From assembly GCA_964540965.1 (NCBI GenBank), contig CAZIOT010000015.1, positions 38,280 through 102,279 of the forward strand: 64,000 nt of DNA, written 5' to 3'. The position numbers and the translations under genes are program-made. The notes under the pieces were generated by a model. It was given only the letters and a program-made list of their open reading frames with translations, had not been told where the DNA came from and did not search any database. The first letter of the stretch is position 1. Each line of letters opens with the position of its first letter. This document shows, piece after piece, positions 25,620 to 34,140 of this stretch. Origin of the DNA: JADYZU01 sp964540965. GTDB lineage: Bacteria > Pseudomonadota > Alphaproteobacteria > Rhodobacterales > Rhodobacteraceae.

Positions 25620-26567
25620 TCAGTCCCTCAGACGCGGGGTTACGACGATCGACAGGATGTCCGCGGCAAGGTTGAACAGCACATAGCCCGAGGCGAAGAT
25701 CAGCACGATCGACTGGATGACCAGCAGATCCCGCGATCCGACCGCATCGCGCAGGGCGGTGCCCATGCCGGGATACTGGAAGATGAACTCGACCACGACC
25801 GCCCCGCCCAGGATATAGCCCAGCGACAGCGCCGTGCCCTGGATGGCGGGCAGAAGGCTGTTGCGCAGGGCGTGGCGGATGATGACCTGCCGTTCCGGTA
25901 TGCCCTTGAGCCGCGCCGTGACGACATATTCCGATGCCAGCGCGTCGATCAGCGCCGACCGCACCAGCCGCGCCAGATAGGGCAGGATGGCGATGACCAG
26001 CGTCATGACCGGCAGCACCATGATCTCGGGGTGGCCAAGAACGGAATCGCCGCTTGGCACCATCGAGGTGGGCGGCAGGATCTGGAACACCTGCGTCGAC
26101 AGCAGCACGATCAGCACGATGCCGACGATGAATTCGGGAATGCCGGCCAGCGCGATCAGGATCGTGTTCAGCACGTTGTCGAAGGCGCGCCCCTTGCCCA
26201 GCGCCATCGCCACGCCCAGCACCACCGAGAGCGGGATCGCAACCGCGGCCGTCACGCACAAAAGCAGGATCGAGTTGCGGAACCGCGGCTCGATCAGGTC
26301 AGAGACCGGGCCGCGCGTCACCAGCGACTGGCCGAAGTCGAGGTGCATCAGCCCGCCAAGCCAGCTCAGGTATTGCACGGCAAGCGGCCGGTCGAGGCCC
26401 ATTTCGGCCTGCAGCTGCGCCACCGCCTCGGGCGTGGCGGCACGGCCAAGGATGGCGCGGGCGGCATCGCCGGGGATGACATTGGTGGCCGCGAAGATGA
26501 CCAGCGTCACCGCAAGGACCGTGGCAATGCCCAATAGCAGGCGCAGGGCAATCGTTCGTAGGAGCAA
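25620..26567 (-). CDS. ABC transporter permease, DppB type
   Basis: A 315-residue permease with TM1 LLLGIATVLAVTLVIFAATN, the family-typical VIPGDAARAILGRAATPEAV and LSWLGGLMHLDFGQSL, and an EAA loop (EYVVTARLKGIPERQVIIRHAL). A TTG at 26567 is the start. It has a perfect AAGGAG 6 bp upstream and begins the membrane segment directly; upstream in-frame codons have no coding character. First gene of the permease/permease/ATPase operon, diverging from the TetR gene. Confidence 0.9.
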   Translation of the reverse strand: MLLRTIALRLLLGIATVLAVTLVIFAATNVIPGDAARAILGRAATPEAVAQLQAEMGLDRPLAVQYLSWLGGLMHLDFGQSLVTRGPVSDLIEPRFRNSILLLCVTAAVAIPLSVVLGVAMALGKGRAFDNVLNTILIALAGIPEFIVGIVLIVLLSTQVFQILPPTSMVPSGDSVLGHPEIMVLPVMTLVIAILPYLARLVRSALIDALASEYVVTARLKGIPERQVIIRHALRNSLLPAIQGTALSLGYILGGAVVVEFIFQYPGMGTALRDAVGSRDLLVIQSIVLIFASGYVLFNLAADILSIVVTPRLRD

Positions 26568-26687
26568 CGCGTTCTCCTTGCGTGGCGGTGGCAGTCGCTG
26601 CCGGTCCTGTGGGTTGCGGTCAATCGGGCGCCGGGCACCGCTTGCCTTGTCTGGTCCGGAGGCTAGCCTGTCGCTGCGCCGGACAAA

Positions 26688-26703
26688 TCCCCTTATGAGG
26701 TGA
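26688..26703. promoter_or_regulatory. NarL/LuxR-type 7-2-7 site at the TetR start
   Basis: TCCCCTTATGAGGTGA fits the same 7-2-7 layout. It touches the proposed TetR start codon (26703), so either binding there blocks the TetR message or the true TetR start is the ATG at 26730. Confidence 0.4.
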
Positions 26704-27422
26704 TGGAATTCCCGGCCGTCCGGGGCATGATGGCAAGACCAAGAAGGAAGCCTGACCTGACGACAGCATCCAGTCCCCGCAAGCGGACGCCGGCCACAGA
26801 AACGCCGCCGCGCCCCGATGAGGCCGGCGAACCCCGCTTCGGTGCCAAGGGCGACGCCAAGAGACGCGCCCTGATCGAGGCCGCCTATCGCAGCGTCCTT
26901 GCGGGCGGGGTGCAGAACCTGACCTTCCGCGCCGTCGCCAGCGAAGCGGCGGTGCCGCTTGGGTCGGTCAGCTATTATTTCGCCACGCGGACGATCCTGG
27001 TGCAGGAGGTGCTGCGCCATGCCCGCGCGCGGGTGCAGCGCAATTACCGCCGGGTGGAACGGCGGGTAAAGGCGGGCACGCCCTGGGTGGTCGCGCTGGC
27101 CGATCACGTCGCCTGGGTCACCGGCGAGGACCGGCCATCTCTGACCCGTGATTACGAGATGTTCCTGTACGGGCTTGACCATGACGACCTGGCCGAGGTC
27201 TCGAAGACGTGGACGACCAGTGCCAACGAAAGCCTGTTGCGCATCCTGCCGCCCGACCTTCAGGAACCCGTCAGTTTCATGCTGGAAGGCATGTTCCTGA
27301 CCGCCGCCAAGACCGGGCGGCGCTTCACCTCGGACGAGGTGGGCCGCCACCTGCGCCGGATGGCGGCAGATGCGCCGGTCACGCCAGTTCCCGAAGATCC
27401 CCCCCCATCGCCGGGGCAATGA
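26703..27422 (+). CDS. TetR-family transcriptional regulator
   Basis: A 239-residue regulator. A basic, proline-rich N-terminal tail of about 45 residues precedes the TetR DNA-binding domain (AKRRALIEAAYRSVLAGG, LTFRAVASEAAVPLGSVSYY). A helical ligand domain follows, with LTRDYEMFLYGLDHDDLAEV. Starts at 26703 (listed) or 26730 are both possible. It diverges from the Dpp-type operon by 135 bp and its 3' end overlaps the convergent UPF0261 gene by 44 bp. It is a candidate owner of the TTGGAC-N4-GTCCAA palindromes, but no TetR-type site was identified with certainty. Confidence 0.87.
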   Translation: MEFPAVRGMMARPRRKPDLTTASSPRKRTPATETPPRPDEAGEPRFGAKGDAKRRALIEAAYRSVLAGGVQNLTFRAVASEAAVPLGSVSYYFATRTILVQEVLRHARARVQRNYRRVERRVKAGTPWVVALADHVAWVTGEDRPSLTRDYEMFLYGLDHDDLAEVSKTWTTSANESLLRILPPDLQEPVSFMLEGMFLTAAKTGRRFTSDEVGRHLRRMAADAPVTPVPEDPPPSPGQ

Positions 27423-28644
27423 CGCCGCGCGCGCACCAGTCGTCAAAGACGTTCAGCACCGCGTCCACAAAGGCGTCGTCGTTGATGTGGCAATCAAGCG
27501 CGGTATAGGGCACCGCGCCGTCAAGCTCTTGCCGCAGGGTCGTATAATAGGCGGCCAGATCCTCGGGCGCATGGGCGATTTCGCCTTCGCGGTCCCAGCC
27601 CTCGACCCCGTGCAGCGGCATCAGGACATGCACCGGGCCCGTGGCGCTGCGCAGGCACCGCGCCATTTCGCGCGCGACATGTTCGCGTTCCCCGCGCGAC
27701 AGCGTCAGCGACGAGATCAGCTTGTTGTGCTTGTGGACGGGCCGGTCGCGCCAGGGTTCGGGCAGGCTTTGCCAGGTCGGCCAGTCGACAAGGTCGGCCG
27801 CGCCCGGCGCCACGATCAGCGGCACGCCGGCGCGGCCGGCAGCGCAAAGGCGATCCTCGCCGCTTGACACCACCGAGCCGAACAGCCCGTTGCTGAATTC
27901 CTGCAGGCAAAGGTCGAGAACGGCCGAGAACATGCCCCGTTCCGCAAGGGTTTCCAGCGCCCGCCCGCCCATCCCGGTCGAATGGAACACCGCGACGTCA
28001 TAGCCCCGCGCCTCGAGAGCGGGATTGATCTTGCGCATGTAGGTCAGCGCGGTGTTGCCAAGCGAGGTCATGCCGATCAGGCTGCGGTCGGGACGGACCG
28101 GACGGGCGCACATCGCGGCGCCCACCACCGCACCGCCGGCCTGTGCCAGCGTCGCGCGGCACAGGTCGTTCAGCCCGTACAGCCCGCCGGCCCACAGGAT
28201 CATCTGGATATCGGCGGCCAGCCGGTCCGGCGGGATCACCGCCGAAAAGGCCACGGTCGAGACGACATATTTCGGGAATCCCAGCGGCAACGCCTTGCAC
28301 ACGTCCAGCGCCAGATCGGTGCCCATCGTGCCGCCCAGCGAGATGACGCCGTGAACCCGTTCCTTCGCCACCAGTTCCTCGGCCAGGTGCCGGGCGCCGC
28401 GGGCCATCCAGTCCATGGCAAGGGATTCCTCCCCCAGCGCGACGATTGCCGGGATCGTGGTCGTGGCGGCAGCCGCAACGCGGTATTTCGAGATGTCGAC
28501 CGGGTGGTCGCTGCTGCCAAGGATCGAGATGTCCATCGACATGGGCTCTGCCCCCATGTCGCGGATCACCTGTTCCAGATAGGCCAGTTCGGCCGCCTTG
28601 GTGTCATAGGTTCCGATGACGAGGATGGTCTTGGCTGAGGTCAT
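27379..28644 (-). CDS. UPF0261 / Tm-1-like ATP-binding domain protein
   Basis: A 421-residue protein with the N-terminal ILVIGTYDTKAAELAYL, then SLGGTMGTDLALDV and FHSTGMGGRALETL, diagnostic of the UPF0261 family related to the plant Tm-1 resistance protein. The C-terminal part (HINDDAFVDAVLNVFDDW) is conserved too. The family is thought to bind ATP; its reaction is not known to me. It lies 30 bp after the aldehyde dehydrogenase gene in one operon, so a role in the same catabolic step is likely. Its 3' end overlaps the TetR gene in convergent orientation. Confidence 0.85.
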   Translation of the reverse strand: MTSAKTILVIGTYDTKAAELAYLEQVIRDMGAEPMSMDISILGSSDHPVDISKYRVAAAATTTIPAIVALGEESLAMDWMARGARHLAEELVAKERVHGVISLGGTMGTDLALDVCKALPLGFPKYVVSTVAFSAVIPPDRLAADIQMILWAGGLYGLNDLCRATLAQAGGAVVGAAMCARPVRPDRSLIGMTSLGNTALTYMRKINPALEARGYDVAVFHSTGMGGRALETLAERGMFSAVLDLCLQEFSNGLFGSVVSSGEDRLCAAGRAGVPLIVAPGAADLVDWPTWQSLPEPWRDRPVHKHNKLISSLTLSRGEREHVAREMARCLRSATGPVHVLMPLHGVEGWDREGEIAHAPEDLAAYYTTLRQELDGAVPYTALDCHINDDAFVDAVLNVFDDWCARGVIAPAMGGDLRELA

Positions 28645-28674
28645 TTCTTTACCGTAGGATCACCGACGCGCCCG

Positions 28675-30162
28675 TCAGAACTGGAACCAGACCGACTTGA
28701 GGTTCAGATACTTGTCGAAGGCATGAAGCGATTTGTCGTGCCCGTTGCCCGACTGGCCATGCCCGCCGAGGGGGACGGTCAGATCCGATCCGCCATAGGT
28801 GTTGACATGGACCATGCCGGCGCGGACCCGCCCGCTCATCCGGTGCGCGCGCGACAGGTTCGCGGTCCAGACCCCGGCGGCAAGGCCGAAATCGGTGCCG
28901 TTGGCGATGCGGACCGCCTCGTCCTCGTCCGCGAAGGGCAGCACGGCAAGGACCGGGCCGAACACCTCTTCTCGGGCAAGCCTTGTGTCGGGCCGCACAT
29001 CGACCACGACCGCGGGCCGCTGGTAATAGCCGCCCGTCTCTTCAAGGATCACGTCGCCGCCGCACAGCAGGCGCGCGCCCTCGTCCTGCGCGGTGTCTAG
29101 GAAATCGCGGTTGCCGCGCAACTGGGCGGCGCTGATGACGGCACCAAGGTCGTTGCCGGGATCCAGCGGATCGCCCACCTTCAGGGCTTCGGTCGCTTCG
29201 GCCACCCGGCGGGCGAAATCGTCGTGGATCGACGCCTCGACCAGCAGGCGCGTGCCCGCGACGCAGACCTGGCCCGAATTGCGGAAGGCAGCGGTTGCCG
29301 CGGCCTTTGCCGCCTTGTCCAGGTCGGGCGCATCGGCAAAGACGATGTTGGGGCTTTTGCCGCCCAGTTCCAGATAGACCCGCTTGAGGTTGGATTGCGC
29401 CGAATAGCGCAAGAGCTGGCGCCCGACGGCGCCCGAGCCGGTGAAGACCAGCACATCCACATCGGCATGAAGCGCCAGCGCCTCGCCCACCACGCCGCCG
29501 GCGCCGGTGACGATGTTGAGGACACCCGGCGGCAACCCCGCCTCCAGAGCCAGCGCGCCAAGGCGCAGCAGGGTCAGCGACGCGGCCTCGGCCGGCTTTA
29601 GGACCACCGAATTGCCGGCCGCCAGGGCCGGGGCCAGCTTCCAGGCGGCGATCATCAGCGGCATGTTCCAGGGAACGATGGCGGCAACCACGCCCACGGC
29701 TTCGCGCAGGACCAGACCCAAGGTGCCGGGCGCGGTCGGCGCCACCTCGCCATAGATCTTGTCGATCGCCTCGGCGTAGTAGCGGAAGGTCGCGGCGGCA
29801 CCCAGCGGCTCGGCCTTGAGAGCCATGCCGATCTCGGTGCCGTTGTCGCGCACGCCCAGGACGGCAAGTTCGGGGGCATCACGCTCGATCAGCTCGGCAA
29901 GCCGGGTCAGCACCTTCTTGCGGGCGGCGGGCGGGGTTCGCGACCAGCGCCCGTCGTCAAAGGCTCGGCGGGCGGCAGCGACGGCGGCCCCGGCATCGCC
30001 GGTCGTCGCCCGCGCGGTCGTCGTCAGCACCGCGCCGTCGATGGGCGAGACGACATCGGCCGTGCGCCCGTCCTGCGACTCGTGCCATGCGCCGTCGATC
30101 AGCATCCGCTGCGCGGGGATCGGCAGAGTCCGAAGCCGCGCGATACGGTCTTTGTCAAGCAT
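28675..30162 (-). CDS. Aldehyde dehydrogenase (PuuC/HpaE-like)
   Basis: A 495-residue aldehyde dehydrogenase. NAD site IVPWNMP, general-base Glu in LELGGKSPN and catalytic Cys in NSGQVCVAGTR are intact. C-terminal SLHAFDKYLNLKSVWF is typical of the PuuC/HpaE-like group. The start at 30162 has AGGAGCGGAA upstream. It shares a divergent promoter region (30163-30370, carrying two NarL-type sites and a long palindrome) with the IclR-HAD-aminotransferase operon. It may oxidise a semialdehyde from ring cleavage or from transamination; the sequence alone cannot decide. Confidence 0.88.
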   Translation of the reverse strand: MLDKDRIARLRTLPIPAQRMLIDGAWHESQDGRTADVVSPIDGAVLTTTARATTGDAGAAVAAARRAFDDGRWSRTPPAARKKVLTRLAELIERDAPELAVLGVRDNGTEIGMALKAEPLGAAATFRYYAEAIDKIYGEVAPTAPGTLGLVLREAVGVVAAIVPWNMPLMIAAWKLAPALAAGNSVVLKPAEAASLTLLRLGALALEAGLPPGVLNIVTGAGGVVGEALALHADVDVLVFTGSGAVGRQLLRYSAQSNLKRVYLELGGKSPNIVFADAPDLDKAAKAAATAAFRNSGQVCVAGTRLLVEASIHDDFARRVAEATEALKVGDPLDPGNDLGAVISAAQLRGNRDFLDTAQDEGARLLCGGDVILEETGGYYQRPAVVVDVRPDTRLAREEVFGPVLAVLPFADEDEAVRIANGTDFGLAAGVWTANLSRAHRMSGRVRAGMVHVNTYGGSDLTVPLGGHGQSGNGHDKSLHAFDKYLNLKSVWFQF

Positions 30163-30254
30163 TTCCGCTCCTTGGGTTCCCGCATGGGGCTGCGGGCGGG
30201 CCGGTATCGGTCCTGTCGGGGCCGATACTAGGGCGGGCGGAACGGGGCCTTCAC

Positions 30255-30283
30255 GCCCCCCGAAGGGTGACCCTTTGAGGGCA
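30255..30283. promoter_or_regulatory. Two overlapping NarL/LuxR-type 7-2-7 sites
   Basis: GCCCCCCGAAGGGTGA (30255-30270) and TGACCCTTTGAGGGCA (30268-30283) overlap by 3 bp in the divergent promoter between the ALDH and IclR genes. Both fit the island motif. Confidence 0.55.
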
Positions 30284-30286
30284 TGT

Positions 30287-30325
30287 GCGATCACTATCCT
30301 CAACGTTATTGAGAATAGTGATCGC
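30287..30325. promoter_or_regulatory. 39-bp near-perfect palindrome upstream of IclR
   Basis: Two 17-bp arms, GCGATCACTATCCTCAA and TTGAGAATAGTGATCGC, match at 16 of 17 positions around a 5-bp centre. It ends 45 bp before the IclR start and just after the NarL-type pair. It is a good candidate for the IclR autoregulatory operator; an RNA hairpin is the alternative. Confidence 0.65.
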
Positions 30326-30370
30326 TGCTCTGCCCCGGTGGATCAGCCGAAACCAGCGAAGGTCGGTGAA

Positions 30371-31156
30371 ATGCGCACGCTTGCCAAGGCCCTTGCGATC
30401 CTCGACGTGTTCACGCAACGCGCGCCGTCCTGGCGGCTGTCCGCCATTGCCGACCAGACCGGCCTGGACCGGTCCACCGCGCACCGGATGCTCAAGTCGC
30501 TGGTCGAGTTCGGCTATCTTTCCTACAACCGCAACACCAAGCATTACGCGCTGGGGCCCACGATCCTGCGGCTGGCGATGACCCGTGACGCGGTGATGCC
30601 CACCGCCGAATACTATCGCCAGATCCTGGCCGATTTCACCGCCGATACCGGCGAATCGACCCATGCCTCGCTTCTGGCGGGGCATCAGCTTGTCACCATC
30701 GCCATCTGCGAGGGGCTGCGCATGAACCGCGTGGTGCTGACCGACGGCGAGCGGCTGGATCCGCATGCCACCTCGTCGGGGATGGCCTGCCTGGCCTGGG
30801 CGGCGCCCGAGGTTCTGGAACGTGTCCTGTCGCAGCCGATGCAGGCCTACAGCGACCGCACGCTGACCACGCCGGCGGCCCTGCTCGCCGAACTCGAGAC
30901 CGTCCGCCGCTGCGGCTATGCCGTCGCCGAAGGCACGTTCGACGCCGAGGTCTTTGGCCTTGCCGCGCCGATCTTTGGCCATGACGAGCTTTCCGTCGGC
31001 GCCATCGCCGTGACCATCCCCATGTCGCGCCTGACCGCGGACCTGCGGCCCGCGCTGGCCCGCGCCACGGTCGAGGCCGCCCTGCGCGCCACAGCCGTCG
31101 AGGCGGGCCGGGTGCCCGCCGCCCATACCGAAGCCACAAGGAATCTGTTCGAATGA
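30371..31156 (+). CDS. IclR-family transcriptional regulator
   Basis: A 261-residue regulator. The N-terminal winged helix has LAKALAILDVFTQRAPSWRL, LDRSTAHRMLKSLVEFGYL and HYALGPTILRLA. The C-terminal effector domain (about 80-250) has ATSSGMACLAWAAPEV and GLAAPIFGHDELSVGAIAVT. ATG 30371 is preferred over GTG 30338 because it begins right before the HTH and has AAGGTCGGTGA upstream. It overlaps the HAD gene by 4 bp, so regulator, HAD hydrolase and aminotransferase are one operon. Candidate targets are its own 39-bp palindrome and possibly the GTTCG-type sites of the ring-cleavage genes. Confidence 0.9.
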   Translation: MRTLAKALAILDVFTQRAPSWRLSAIADQTGLDRSTAHRMLKSLVEFGYLSYNRNTKHYALGPTILRLAMTRDAVMPTAEYYRQILADFTADTGESTHASLLAGHQLVTIAICEGLRMNRVVLTDGERLDPHATSSGMACLAWAAPEVLERVLSQPMQAYSDRTLTTPAALLAELETVRRCGYAVAEGTFDAEVFGLAAPIFGHDELSVGAIAVTIPMSRLTADLRPALARATVEAALRATAVEAGRVPAAHTEATRNLFE

Positions 31157-31824
31157 CCGAGGACACCGTTCCGGCTGCCTGCGAGGCGCTGGTCCTTGAT
31201 TTCGGCGGCGTCATCAGCCGCACCCTGTTCGAAACCCATGCCCTGACCGAGGCGGCGCTGGGCCTGCCCGCCGGGACGCTGACCTGGCGCGGGCCCTTCG
31301 ACACCGCCGGCGATCCGCTCTGGCGGTCGATGCAGGCTGGCGAGATTTCGGAACGCGACTACTGGATGGTGCGGGTCCGCGAAACCGGGGCGCTGCTGGG
31401 CGAGGAGTGGTCAAGCTTTCCGCAGTTCATCTCGCGCGCACGCGGCGACGACCCGCTCAGGGTCATCCGGCCCGAGGCACTGGCCGCCATCGCCATCGCC
31501 AGGTCCGCCGGCAAGCGCCATGCCATCCTGTCGAACGAGCTTGACCTGTTCTATGGCGACGGGTTCCGGGCGAAACTGCCCTTCCTTGCCGATTTCGAAC
31601 TTATCGTCGACGCCAGCCACACCGGCATCCTCAAGCCCGATCCCCGCGCCTATTCCGCCATCACCGACGGGCTGGGCCTGCCCGCCGCTGCCTGTTGCTT
31701 CGTGGACGATCAGGCCCGCAACATCCGCGGCGGCGAGGCGGCGGGCATGGCCTGCGTCCACTTCGACGTGACCGATCCCGACGAAAGCTATTCCCGCGCC
31801 CTGTCTCTTCTGGGCCTCAACTGA
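31153..31824 (+). CDS. HAD-superfamily hydrolase
   Basis: A 223-residue protein of the YihX/haloacid-dehalogenase-like type. Motif I is LVLDFGGVIS: the nucleophile Asp is present, but the usual second Asp is Gly, as in dehalogenase-like members. Motif II Ser lies in HAILSNE, motif III Lys in GILKPDPRAY, and motif IV is FVDDQARNI. No signal peptide. Its ATG overlaps the IclR stop. With the second Asp missing, a plain phosphatase is less likely than a dehalogenase-like or non-phosphate role, but this is not settled. Confidence 0.82.
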   Translation: MTEDTVPAACEALVLDFGGVISRTLFETHALTEAALGLPAGTLTWRGPFDTAGDPLWRSMQAGEISERDYWMVRVRETGALLGEEWSSFPQFISRARGDDPLRVIRPEALAAIAIARSAGKRHAILSNELDLFYGDGFRAKLPFLADFELIVDASHTGILKPDPRAYSAITDGLGLPAAACCFVDDQARNIRGGEAAGMACVHFDVTDPDESYSRALSLLGLN

Positions 31825-31835
31825 AAGTCCCCCCG

Positions 31836-33203
31836 ATGAAAGACGCCAATTTCCTGCGTGAAAACAATGCCCGGCAGTTCTGGGCGCCGATGTCGCACCC
31901 GGCCGACCTGATCGCGCAGCCGCCGATCATCGTGACCCGCGGCGACGGCACCATGATCGAGGACGTCGACGGCCACCGCAGCCTTGATGGCGTCGGCGGG
32001 CTGTGGTGCACCAACCTGGGCCATTCGTCGCAAGCGGTGAAGGACGCGATTGCCGCCCAGCTTGACGTCCTGCCCTATTACAACACCTTCCGCAGCACGA
32101 CCAATGCCCCGGTGATCGAGCTGTCGTGGATGCTGCGCGACTATTTTGCGCCCGAGGGCCTGACCCGCGCCTTCCTGACCTCGGGCGGGTCGGATTCGGT
32201 CGAGACCGCGCTGCGGCTTGCCCGGCAATACCACCGCGTCAACGGAGAGCCCGAGCGCACCAAGTTCTTTTCGCTGATGCGCGGCTATCACGGAACGCAT
32301 TTCGGCGGCGCCTCGGTCAACGGCAATGCCAACTTCCGGCGCAATTACGAACCTCTGCTGGCCGGTTGCCACCACCTGCCGTCGCCGTTCCTGTATCGCA
32401 ACGAATTCGACCTGACCGATGGCGAGGCGCTGGTCCGTGCGATCGCACGGCGGTTCGAGGCCGAGATCGAGTTCCAGGGCGCCAACACCATCGCCGCCCT
32501 GATCATGGAGCCGGTGCTGGGCGCCGGCGGGGTGATCGTGCCGCCGGCGGCGCTGTTCCCGGCGATGCGGGCCATCTGCGACAAGCACGGCATCCTGTTG
32601 ATCGCCGACGAGGTCATCACCGCCTTCGGCCGCGTCGGCGACGCCTGCGGCTCGCGCCTCTGGGGGGTGAAGCCGGACATGATGACCATGGCCAAGGCGC
32701 TGACCAACGGCTATTTCCCGCTGGGCGCGGTGATGCTGAGCGAGAAGATCGGCCTGGCCTTTGAATCGAACCGCGATACCCGCGCCACGATCAGCCACGG
32801 CTATACCTATTCCGGCCACCCGGTCGGCGCTGCCGCCGCGATCGCGACGCTTGGCGAAATCGCCCGGCTTGACGTCGCGCGGAACGCGCGGCTGCGCGGC
32901 GACGAACTGCTGGCGGGTTTCGAATCGCTAGCCGGGAAATACGCGCTGATCGGCAACATCCGCGGCAAGGGCCTGATGCTGGCCATGGAAATGGTGACCG
33001 ACCGCGAGAAGAAGACCCCCGCCGGCAAGGATGTCGTCGCCGCCTTCTTTGACGAGACCTATCGCGCCGGGCTGATGACGCGGACTTCGGGCAACAACAT
33101 GATCCTGTCGCCCGCTCTCATCATCACCGCCGAGGATGTCGGCCATATCCTGACCTGCATCGAGGCGGGCCTGCGCGCCGCCACGGCAAAGGCCGGGCTT
33201 TGA
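31836..33203 (+). CDS. Class III (PLP) aminotransferase, omega-amino acid:pyruvate type
   Basis: A 455-residue PLP enzyme. It has the substrate/PLP segment TSGGSDSVETALRLARQYH, the GYHGTHFGG motif, the Asp of LLIADEVITAFGR and the Schiff-base lysine (about K287) in TMAKALTNGYFPLGAV. The length and these motifs fit the beta-alanine/taurine:pyruvate and putrescine-type group. It is the third gene of the IclR operon, 11 bp after the HAD gene. It probably moves an amino group from a chain fragment to a keto acid, giving an aldehyde for the divergently encoded aldehyde dehydrogenase (inference). Confidence 0.9.
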   Translation: MKDANFLRENNARQFWAPMSHPADLIAQPPIIVTRGDGTMIEDVDGHRSLDGVGGLWCTNLGHSSQAVKDAIAAQLDVLPYYNTFRSTTNAPVIELSWMLRDYFAPEGLTRAFLTSGGSDSVETALRLARQYHRVNGEPERTKFFSLMRGYHGTHFGGASVNGNANFRRNYEPLLAGCHHLPSPFLYRNEFDLTDGEALVRAIARRFEAEIEFQGANTIAALIMEPVLGAGGVIVPPAALFPAMRAICDKHGILLIADEVITAFGRVGDACGSRLWGVKPDMMTMAKALTNGYFPLGAVMLSEKIGLAFESNRDTRATISHGYTYSGHPVGAAAAIATLGEIARLDVARNARLRGDELLAGFESLAGKYALIGNIRGKGLMLAMEMVTDREKKTPAGKDVVAAFFDETYRAGLMTRTSGNNMILSPALIITAEDVGHILTCIEAGLRAATAKAGL

Positions 33204-33233
33204 CGGGGCTGATGGAAAATACCTAAAATGGGC

Positions 33234-33261
33234 GTTGCGTCGCAGTCCATTGCGACGCAAC
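33234..33261. promoter_or_regulatory. 28-bp perfect-arm palindrome upstream of the LuxR-type gene
   Basis: Perfect 11-bp arms GTTGCGTCGCA and TGCGACGCAAC around GTCCAT, 61 bp upstream of the LuxR-type start. It differs from the NarL-type 7-2-7 motif and from the GTTCG motif. Candidate autoregulatory operator, or terminator-like hairpin after the aminotransferase (no T-run). Confidence 0.5.
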
Positions 33262-33322
33262 ATTCCGCGCCTGGGAGGCGTGGGCCCGCCAAACCCATCC
33301 GCATGCAACAGGAGTCTGGACG

Positions 33323-34126
33323 ATGTGCAGTGTTGCCTCTTTCGACGCACCCGTTTCAAGCCTCATCGACCTTATCGGATCCGAACAGTTCTCGACCCAG
33401 TTCTTCAAGACGGTCGATTCGCTGGTGCCGATGGACCAATGCACGGTCTTTGTGTCCGAACGCGATACCATGTCGCATCTGGTCGCCCAGGCGCATGGCG
33501 TCGCCGCCCACAAGGTGGAAACGCTGGCACGGTCCTATGTGCTGAACGGCCACCGCCGCGATCCGATCTGGCAGAATTCCATGGACGGCGGCAGCGGACG
33601 GCCAATGGTCGTGGCGCCCTCATCGCTCAACGATCTGGCCTACCGGCGCGAGTTCTACGATTCGGTCAACATCTTCGAGGAAGTGGCCCTGTGCAGCGAA
33701 ATCGGCGGCAGGCGCATCTATGTCGCCTACTACCGCGAACGCGAGAAGGGTCATTTCCTTGACAGCGAGATCGAGCTTCTGGCCGCCTGCGGCCGGTCGG
33801 TGCTGTCGGTCTTGAACAAGCAGGCGGAAATAGCGCAAAGGCTGGGCCGGCCCGGTGCGCGGCCACGGCAGCTCAGCCGCGACGAACTGCTCAAGAAGGT
33901 CAATCAGGCGATTCTCGAGGACGCGCCGCAATTGACCGCGCGCGAGGCCGAGATCTGCGCAGGCATCATCCTGGGCTATACCATCTTCGGGCTGAGCCTG
34001 AATTGCGGGATTTCGGTGAACACCGTCGCCACCCACCGCAAGCGCGCCTACGCCAAGCTCAAGATCTCGAGCCAGAACGAGCTTTTCGCGCATTATTTCG
34101 GCGTGGTGGAGCGGCTGAACCAGTAG
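33323..34126 (+). CDS. LuxR/NarL-type HTH transcriptional regulator
   Basis: A 267-residue protein. The C-terminal 65 residues form a LuxR/GerE-type helix-turn-helix (LTAREAEICAGIILGYTIFG, ISVNTVATHRKRAYAKLKIS). The N-terminal 190 residues are an effector domain I cannot name; there is no receiver-domain Asp pattern. It is transcribed alone, between the aminotransferase and flavin-reductase genes. Its position at the centre of a field of NarL-like 7-2-7 sites (21.6-53.4 kb) makes it the best candidate regulator of the island. NarL-family HTHs recognise TACYYMT heptamers of this kind, which supports the pairing. Activator or repressor is unknown. Confidence 0.88.
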   Translation: MCSVASFDAPVSSLIDLIGSEQFSTQFFKTVDSLVPMDQCTVFVSERDTMSHLVAQAHGVAAHKVETLARSYVLNGHRRDPIWQNSMDGGSGRPMVVAPSSLNDLAYRREFYDSVNIFEEVALCSEIGGRRIYVAYYREREKGHFLDSEIELLAACGRSVLSVLNKQAEIAQRLGRPGARPRQLSRDELLKKVNQAILEDAPQLTAREAEICAGIILGYTIFGLSLNCGISVNTVATHRKRAYAKLKISSQNELFAHYFGVVERLNQ

Positions 34127-34140
34127 CCGCCCGCGGCGGC

